In this document: positions 45,209 through 51,121 of the stretch, one piece after another
Layout: each line of letters opens with the position of its first letter
Position numbering within the stretch: position 1 is the stretch's first letter
Position numbers and translations under genes: made by a program
NCBI GenBank assembly: GCA_030651905.1
Contig: JAUSBS010000001.1
Location: forward strand, 1 to 51,121
DNA from: Coriobacteriia bacterium
GTDB taxonomy: Bacteria > Actinomycetota > Coriobacteriia > Anaerosomatales > PALSA-660
Length of the DNA stretch: 51,121 nt
Direction: 5' to 3'
Notes under the pieces: model-generated
The model's input: only the letters and a program-made list of their open reading frames with translations
Database searches by the model: none
What the model was told of the DNA's origin: nothing

Positions 45209-45937
45209 CTAGAGGCCCAGGCCGTTGAGAAGCGCGAACTGCGAGCCGAAGTCGTCGTTGCTGAACACGACCGTCATGCCTCCTTGAGAGAAGACGCCTC
45301 CCCTCGAGACCTGCGGCACCGTCACCGATGAGGATACTGACGCACCTGCGGCGGTCGGTCCGGCATAGAACGGCACGGGCTCGACCGGACGGCCCATCCT
45401 GCCCAAGACGAAGGCGGCGACAGGCTGACCGAGGAAGACGGCGACTATGTATGAGATGAGGGTGGCCGAGCCCTCCCAGGCGCCCTTCGGCGGCACGTAC
45501 CCGGCCAGCACCACTAGAACGACTCCCACCGGGACGCTGAGAAGTAGTCCCGTCAGGCAACCCCAACGAGTCGAGGCGGTCCCGCCGAAGAGCCACGCGA
45601 TCGCCGCCCTGGCGACAACGGCGATCATCGCGATCGCCATCAGCCAGGTGAGGCCGGTCAGGACCGCGCTGGCCTGCTCGGGCAATCCCCCGACCGCGGG
45701 AAGAGCGAGGCTGAGGGCGAGCACGGCGGTGAGGCAACCCAGGCCCTTGTTCGAGCGCTCCTTCTTCTCCCTGGCAGCGCACACGTCGCACAGCGGGAAG
45801 TCCAGCGAAACGGTGTACTTGCCCGCGTTGGCCGAGCCCCCTGCGCGCAGCTTCCCGCTGCCGGCCGGTGCGCCGCACGAGCAGCATATCCCCGGCATGA
45901 CGTAGCTGGCGCCCGGTACGAGTCGAACCGACTTCAC
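45209..45937 (-). CDS. membrane protein with N-terminal zinc-ribbon-like cysteines
   Basis: 'ICCSCGAPAGSG...FPLCDVCAAREKKE' followed by several TM segments. Confidence 0.6.
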   Translation of the reverse strand: MKSVRLVPGASYVMPGICCSCGAPAGSGKLRAGGSANAGKYTVSLDFPLCDVCAAREKKERSNKGLGCLTAVLALSLALPAVGGLPEQASAVLTGLTWLMAIAMIAVVARAAIAWLFGGTASTRWGCLTGLLLSVPVGVVLVVLAGYVPPKGAWEGSATLISYIVAVFLGQPVAAFVLGRMGRPVEPVPFYAGPTAAGASVSSSVTVPQVSRGGVFSQGGMTVVFSNDDFGSQFALLNGLGL

Positions 45938-46065
45938 GGCCCCTCCCCCCAGCGTGGCGGTCTCGGCCGGGCCCTCGCCCGGCCTCCCCGCCGCTCAGCG
46001 CCACTGTACTCCGCGATCCGGCCGCATGACGAGTGGTCGGTGGCGCTGTGCAGGTGCGGCCGCAG

Positions 46066-47727
46066 CTAGCTCGCGAAGACCTTGGCGTCGCTCAGGCCCA
46101 ACTGCTCCCGCGCCATGTCCCGGAGCTTGTACTTCTGGATCTTTCCGGACGCGGTCATCGGGAACGTATCCACGAAGAAGACGTACTTCGGGCACTTGTA
46201 GCGCGCCAGGCGCGCTCGCGTGTATTCCTGCACGTCGCCCTCACTGACGTCGCATCCTTCGGCGCGCACGATGAAGGCACCGACCACCTCGCCGTACTTC
46301 GCGTCGGGCACGCCCACGACCTGCACGTCCTTGATGCCCGGCATCGTGTAGAGGAACTCCTCGATCTCGCGCGGATAGATGTTCTCGCCGCCGCGGATGA
46401 TCATGTCCTTGATGCGCCCCGTGATGCGGTAGTAGCCCGCCTCGTCCACGGTGCCCAGGTCGCCCGAGTGAAGCCAGCCGTCGGCGTCGATCGCCTTCTC
46501 GGTGGCCTCGGGCATGTTGTAGTAGCCCTTCATGATGTTGTAGCCGCGGCAGAGCAGCTCGCCGGGGACGTCCGGCGGGCAGTCCTCGCCGGTCTCCGGA
46601 TCCACCACGCGGACCTCGATCTCGTCGTGCCGTCGGCCGACCGTCTCACACTTGCGCTCGAGCGTGTCCTCGGTCGTCGTCTGAGTGAACACGGGTGACG
46701 CCTCGGTCAGCCCGTAGCAGATCGTCATCTCGGACGCGTGCATCCGGTCGATGACCTGCTTCATGGTCTCGATCGGGCACGGCGAGCCGGCCATGATCCC
46801 GGTGCGCAACGAGGTGAGGTCGAACATGTCGAACATCGGGTGCGCCAGCTCGGCGATGAACATCGTGGGCACTCCGTAGAGAGCGGTGGCCTTCTCCTTC
46901 TGGATCGCGGCCAGGACGATGACCGGGTCGAACGACTCGACCATGACGAGCGTGGCGCCGTGCGTCAGTACAGCCAGCACGCCCAGCACGCAGCCGAAGC
47001 AGTGGAACAGCGGCACCGGCAGGCACACGCGGTCTTCGGGCGTGAACTTCTGGCGCTCGCCGATGTAGAAGCCGTTGTTCAGGATGTTGGTGCTCGTGAG
47101 CATGACGCCCTTGGGAAAGCCCGTCGTTCCCGATGTGTATTGCATGTTCACGACGTCGTCGGCCTTCAGCGAGGCTGTGAGTCCGCGCAGTGGCTGGTCG
47201 GGCGTGTGCTCGCCGAGGACGAGCAGTTCCGGTACGTTGTAGAAGCCGCGATGCTTCTCGGGACCCATGTAGATGAGCGACTTCAACACCGGGAACTCAG
47301 TGCTGTTCAGGTGCCCGCGCTCCTGGATCGCAGCCTCCGGTACGAGTCCGCGGATGATATCCACGTAGTCGACGTCCCGGAAGGCGTCGATGATGACGAG
47401 CGCCTTCATGTCGGACTGCTTGATGACGTAGGCGAGTTCGTGGCTCTTGTAGACCGGGTTCACGGTCACGAGAACGGCGCCTATCTTCGCCGTGGCGAAC
47501 ATGAACGTCAGCCAGTCCGGCACGTTGCGCGCCCAGATGCCCACGTGGTCGCCCTTGCCGATCCCGATGGCGAGCAGCCCCTTGGCCAGCCTGTCGACAC
47601 GCTGATCGAACTGGGCGTACGTCCAGCGAAGATCGCGGTCCGGGTAGACGACGAAATCGCGACCGGGGTCCGCGGATGCCGTCTTCTCGAAGTACTGACC
47701 GATCGTGAGGTCGGTGTGCAGCTGCAT
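46066..47727 (-). CDS. AMP-binding acyl-CoA synthetase
   Basis: '[24 protein letters not shown]', '[41 protein letters not shown]', '[15 protein letters not shown]'. Confidence 0.95.
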   Translation of the reverse strand: MQLHTDLTIGQYFEKTASADPGRDFVVYPDRDLRWTYAQFDQRVDRLAKGLLAIGIGKGDHVGIWARNVPDWLTFMFATAKIGAVLVTVNPVYKSHELAYVIKQSDMKALVIIDAFRDVDYVDIIRGLVPEAAIQERGHLNSTEFPVLKSLIYMGPEKHRGFYNVPELLVLGEHTPDQPLRGLTASLKADDVVNMQYTSGTTGFPKGVMLTSTNILNNGFYIGERQKFTPEDRVCLPVPLFHCFGCVLGVLAVLTHGATLVMVESFDPVIVLAAIQKEKATALYGVPTMFIAELAHPMFDMFDLTSLRTGIMAGSPCPIETMKQVIDRMHASEMTICYGLTEASPVFTQTTTEDTLERKCETVGRRHDEIEVRVVDPETGEDCPPDVPGELLCRGYNIMKGYYNMPEATEKAIDADGWLHSGDLGTVDEAGYYRITGRIKDMIIRGGENIYPREIEEFLYTMPGIKDVQVVGVPDAKYGEVVGAFIVRAEGCDVSEGDVQEYTRARLARYKCPKYVFFVDTFPMTASGKIQKYKLRDMAREQLGLSDAKVFAS

Positions 47728-47736
47728 ATCCGCCCC

Positions 47737-48315
47737 CTACGCCGGAGCGTAGACGACGGCCAGGATGCGCGCGGGCGCGCGCCCGTATGCGCGGACCTGG
47801 TGCGGCACGACGGAGTCGTAGTAGATCGAGTCGCCGGCGGCCAACACATGGAGGTCCTTGCCGTACTCGACCTCGACCGAACCGTCCATCACGTGGATGA
47901 ACTCCTCGCCCTCGTGGGTGGAGAGCGAATGCTGTGAATCGCCCGCGGGCTGGACGTCGATGAGGAACGGCTCCATGTGACGAGCGGTCTTGCCGGCGGC
48001 GAGGGAGAAGAAGTCGAGTACGCCTCCGTCACTCGAGGTCTCCAGACTCTTCACACGACGGACCTCGTCGGCCTCGCCCTTGCGGGTCACGACCGGCCCG
48101 ACGCAGGTGTCGTCGTCCAGAAGGGTGCCGAGCCGTACGCCGAGCGCCCGCGTGATCTTGATGAGCGGCGCCAACGATGGTGCGACATCACCGGACTCGA
48201 GACTGGCGATCAGCGTCGCGTCGCAGTCACAACGCTCGGCAAGATCAGCGACCGACAGACCGAGCGACTCGCGCAGGGTCGTGAGCTTGGCACCGATCCG
48301 GTTCGCATCCGCCAT
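47737..48315 (-). CDS. XRE family regulator with C-terminal cupin sensor domain
   Basis: HTH 'IGAKLTTLRESLGLSVADLAERCDCDATLIASLESGDVAPSLAPLIKITRALGV' and cupin 'HEGEEFIHVMDGSVEVEYGKDLHVLAAGDSIYYDSVVPHQVRA'. Confidence 0.92.
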   Translation of the reverse strand: MADANRIGAKLTTLRESLGLSVADLAERCDCDATLIASLESGDVAPSLAPLIKITRALGVRLGTLLDDDTCVGPVVTRKGEADEVRRVKSLETSSDGGVLDFFSLAAGKTARHMEPFLIDVQPAGDSQHSLSTHEGEEFIHVMDGSVEVEYGKDLHVLAAGDSIYYDSVVPHQVRAYGRAPARILAVVYAPA

Positions 48316-48493
48316 GCGGCATACCCCTCCCCGAACAGACCGCGGACATTCGTGCGTACCGGCACGATACAACGCAGAGGTCACGATGTCCTGCATGGAC
48401 GCCGATGTGACCCGAGATGCTGACTTTAGGACGCCCGATGTGGCAGACTCCTCCAAGTCGGCACGTCCCCGACCCCGATCATGGAGGCCCCGC

Positions 48494-48898
48494 ATGTCCG
48501 ATGCTCCCGTCAGCGCTCCCGCACCGAAGAAGAATCCGGCGCGCACCCTCGTCGTCGTCGTCTTGGCTGTCGTCCTCGTGGGCTTCGTCGCCTTCGCCAC
48601 GACGCAGGTCACCGCGTCCCGTCAGGCCGACGTGGTCGGCGGCGTGCAGAAGTTCGCCATCGACACCGCGAGCGGCAAGTTCGTTCCCAACGTGATCAAC
48701 GCCAAGGCCGGCGTGCCTATCGAGATCACCTTCGGTGCAGGCGGCAACGCGTGCGCGGCGGCCGCCACGTTCGAGTTCGCCAACATCACACAGGACACCA
48801 AGGCCGGCGGCGTCGTGACACTGCCCGCCCTTGCAGCCGGTACATACGAGTGGATCGCCGCATGCGGCGACAACGGGGGCACGATCACCGTTCAGTAG
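48494..48898 (+). CDS. membrane-anchored cupredoxin-like protein
   Basis: N-terminal TM; 'FVPNVINAKAGVPIEITFGAGGNACAAAATFEFANITQDTKAGGVVTLPALAAGTYEWIAACGDNGGTITVQ'. Confidence 0.7.
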   Translation: MSDAPVSAPAPKKNPARTLVVVVLAVVLVGFVAFATTQVTASRQADVVGGVQKFAIDTASGKFVPNVINAKAGVPIEITFGAGGNACAAAATFEFANITQDTKAGGVVTLPALAAGTYEWIAACGDNGGTITVQ

Positions 48899-48947
48899 CA
48901 TCGCGGACCACTTGGGTATCTCTCCATCAACCGTCGAGAGGTGCCCC

Positions 48948-49946
48948 GTGCTCTATCCGCTGAGTCGCATCTGGAATCCGGCCGTCTACCAGGGCGGCGC
49001 ACGCACGCGGCGCTACTTCGAGGGCTGGTACCTGAAGCTGGTCGACGCCGACGGGCAGCACCCGCTCGCGCTCATCCCCGGCGTCTCGTTCTCCGCGGAC
49101 GGCTCCACACGCCAAGCGTTCGTCCAGCTCGTCAGGCCCGGCGGGACCGGACGGTACTTTGCTTACCCGGCAGATGCCTTCACCTTCACGAAGGACCGCT
49201 TCCGTATCGCGGTCGGAGACAGTCGTTTCGCCGAAGACGGGCTGGATGTCGACCTTCGCGATGAACACGGCGGCGTCTCCGGTTCGGTCCGGTTCGGCCC
49301 TTGGTCGCCCTGGCCGGTGCGGCCGCTGTCACCCGGCGTCATGGGCTGGTACCGCTTCGTGCCCGGGATGGAGTGCTACCACGGCGTCTTGTCCATGGAC
49401 CACTCCCTTTCCGGCACCCTCGTCGTCGACGGCGAAGTGCTCTCCTTCGACGGTGGACGCGGCTACGTCGAGAAGGACTGGGGCGCGAGCTTCCCGAGTT
49501 CGTGGATCTGGGCCCAGTCGAACCGCTTCGCCCGCCCCGGCGTCTCGGTGTCCGCATCCATCGCGCGCGTCCCGTGGATGAACGCCTCGTTCACGGGATC
49601 GATCGCGGGTCTGCTCCTGGACGGCGAACTGCACCGCTTCACGACGTACACGGGCGCCAAGCTCGCCTGCCTCAAGACGCGACCGGGCGAGGCCGACGTC
49701 GTGCTGCGTGACGCACGCGCGGAACTGGAGCTTCACATACAGGGCGCGGCCGTATCCGCGCTCAGGGCGCCGACTCTGGGTTCGATGGAGGCGCGAGCCG
49801 ACGAGGCCCTCGATGCGAACATCCACGTGACGCTTCGGACGATCCGCGGCGGTCGCGCTACCACGGTCTTCGACGCGGAAGGCCGCAGCGCCGGCGTCGA
49901 GATCATGGACGAGCGCGGCGAGCTGGAACCGGCGCCCCGCCCCTAG
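48948..49946 (+). CDS. tocopherol cyclase-like family protein
   Basis: 'RYFEGWYLKLVDADGQHPLALIPGVS', 'WYRFVPGMECYHGVLSMDHSLSGTLVVDGEVLSFDGGRGYVEKDWGASFPSSWIWAQSNRF' pattern; GTG start. Confidence 0.75.
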   Translation: MLYPLSRIWNPAVYQGGARTRRYFEGWYLKLVDADGQHPLALIPGVSFSADGSTRQAFVQLVRPGGTGRYFAYPADAFTFTKDRFRIAVGDSRFAEDGLDVDLRDEHGGVSGSVRFGPWSPWPVRPLSPGVMGWYRFVPGMECYHGVLSMDHSLSGTLVVDGEVLSFDGGRGYVEKDWGASFPSSWIWAQSNRFARPGVSVSASIARVPWMNASFTGSIAGLLLDGELHRFTTYTGAKLACLKTRPGEADVVLRDARAELELHIQGAAVSALRAPTLGSMEARADEALDANIHVTLRTIRGGRATTVFDAEGRSAGVEIMDERGELEPAPRP

Positions 49947-51067
49947 TAGTAGCCGGGGTACATCCGCTTGCAGAAGGTGCGATATGTCAGCATGCGTGCG
50001 CGGTCGGCACGGCTGATGCGTCGATCCGGTGTGCTCAGCGCCCGGTCGATGAGAACCGTCCGATAGGTCGCGCTGCCCGCGCCGGGCGTGCGATCGCGGA
50101 ACACCGGAAGGACGCGGAGGTTCGAGACCGACGTCCCCTCGGCGCGCTTCGTCACCTTCGCCGTGACCATCGTCCCGAGGTCCGTGAGCCGCTTGGACTG
50201 GCCGCTGATGAAGTTGCCCATCGAGTAGACGATGTAGCGCCCCCGGTAGAGCTCCACGGGACGGACCACGTGGGGGTGAGAGCCCAAGACCAGGTCCGCT
50301 CCGCTGTCGATGAGGTAGCGCCCCTGCGCGCGAGTCCGGCTCTCGACTGTCGTCTTGTACTCGGAGCCCCAGTGCACGAAGACGACGACGATGTCGACGC
50401 TGGGCCGGACAGCCTGGATGTCGGCGCGCATCCGGGCGAGGTTGATGCGGTTGACCGCGCCGGCGAACGGGCTTCGGATGCCGTTGGTGGCGTAGGTGTA
50501 GGAGGCGAACGCGACCTTGATGCCGTTGCGCTCCGCGATGATGGGCGCAGGGTTGTTCGAGCCGAAGTGCGCCAGTCCGATGCGATCCAGGTAGCTCGTT
50601 GTGAAGCGGACCCCTCGCGCGCCGCCATCGAGGGTGTGGTTGTTCGCCGTGGAGAGCACGTCGAACCCGGCCGCCTTGATGGCGTCGGCGAACTGTCGCG
50701 GTGACTTGAACGCCGGGTAGCCCGAGTAGCGTCGATCCGACAGCGTGGTCTCGAGGTTGCCGACGGCGAGGTCGGCAGCCGAGATGGTGTCGGCGACTGG
50801 CGCGAACGCGGCCGTGAACGAGTAGCCGCTGCGCGTCTTGGCCGCCTTGAGTTGTGCGGCGTGACACATGATGTCGCCGACGGCCAGCAGCGTCATCGAC
50901 GGTTCGACCGAGGGCGACGTATCTCCGGACGCAAGGACCTCGGCGGTCATGACGGGCGCCTCAGGCCCCGCAGCGAGCGCGACGACCGGCGAGAAGAGGG
51001 TGCTTCCACCGGAGGCGAGCGTGAGCACCGCCGCCAGTACCAGCGAGACCGACCTTCGACCCATCAT
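49943..51067 (-). CDS. secreted CapA family (PgsA-like) protein
   Basis: Signal peptide; 'LLAVGDIMCH', 'LAVGNLETTLSDRRYSGYPAFKSPRQFADAIKAAGFDVLSTANNHTLDGGARGVRFT', 'GADLVLGSHPHVVRPVELYRGRYIVYSMGNFI'. Confidence 0.9.
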   Translation of the reverse strand: MMGRRSVSLVLAAVLTLASGGSTLFSPVVALAAGPEAPVMTAEVLASGDTSPSVEPSMTLLAVGDIMCHAAQLKAAKTRSGYSFTAAFAPVADTISAADLAVGNLETTLSDRRYSGYPAFKSPRQFADAIKAAGFDVLSTANNHTLDGGARGVRFTTSYLDRIGLAHFGSNNPAPIIAERNGIKVAFASYTYATNGIRSPFAGAVNRINLARMRADIQAVRPSVDIVVVFVHWGSEYKTTVESRTRAQGRYLIDSGADLVLGSHPHVVRPVELYRGRYIVYSMGNFISGQSKRLTDLGTMVTAKVTKRAEGTSVSNLRVLPVFRDRTPGAGSATYRTVLIDRALSTPDRRISRADRARMLTYRTFCKRMYPGYY

Positions 51068-51121
51068 GGCGAACCCCCCGATGCTTGAAGCGCAGGCCCC
51101 TACTTCACGATGAATACCGGA

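Overview
This is a high-GC bacterial chromosome segment with about 50 genes, mostly housekeeping. Gene content suggests an actinobacterial (Coriobacteriia/OPB41-like) lineage; that placement is inference. The core (about 8.0-20.8 kb) is a long syntenic block: pth, rplY/ctc, prs, glmU, tRNA-Gln, spoVG, NTP-transferase, ispE, veg, rsmA, 3D-domain YabE-like protein, flavodoxin, tatD, metG, divergent abrB, rsmI. This closely matches the Bacillus abrB-metS-yabD-yabE-ksgA-veg-ispE-spoVG-glmU-prs-ctc-pth order. Flanking genes include an NfnAB/SudAB-like oxidoreductase pair, ApbE, an M23 peptidase, ROK kinase, several two-component systems, FKBP, a CAP-domain protein, tRNA-Phe, a MASE3-like/GAF/PP2C phosphatase, two CapA-family proteins, a tandem CDGSH protein, Ogt and DinB, a four-subunit 2-oxoacid:ferredoxin oxidoreductase, an acyl-CoA ligase with an XRE-cupin regulator, and a tocopherol-cyclase-like protein. 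The best candidate for something undescribed is at 24.26-28.30 kb. There, an ImmA/IrrE-like protein lacking the HExxH glutamate is divergent from a HEAT-repeat protein and an HD-GYP-like protein whose HD motif reads YD. The last two proteins appear to share a paralogous N-terminal domain. The divergent promoter carries an inverted repeat enclosing tandem direct repeats. No CRISPR array, rRNA, transposase or clear prophage was seen.
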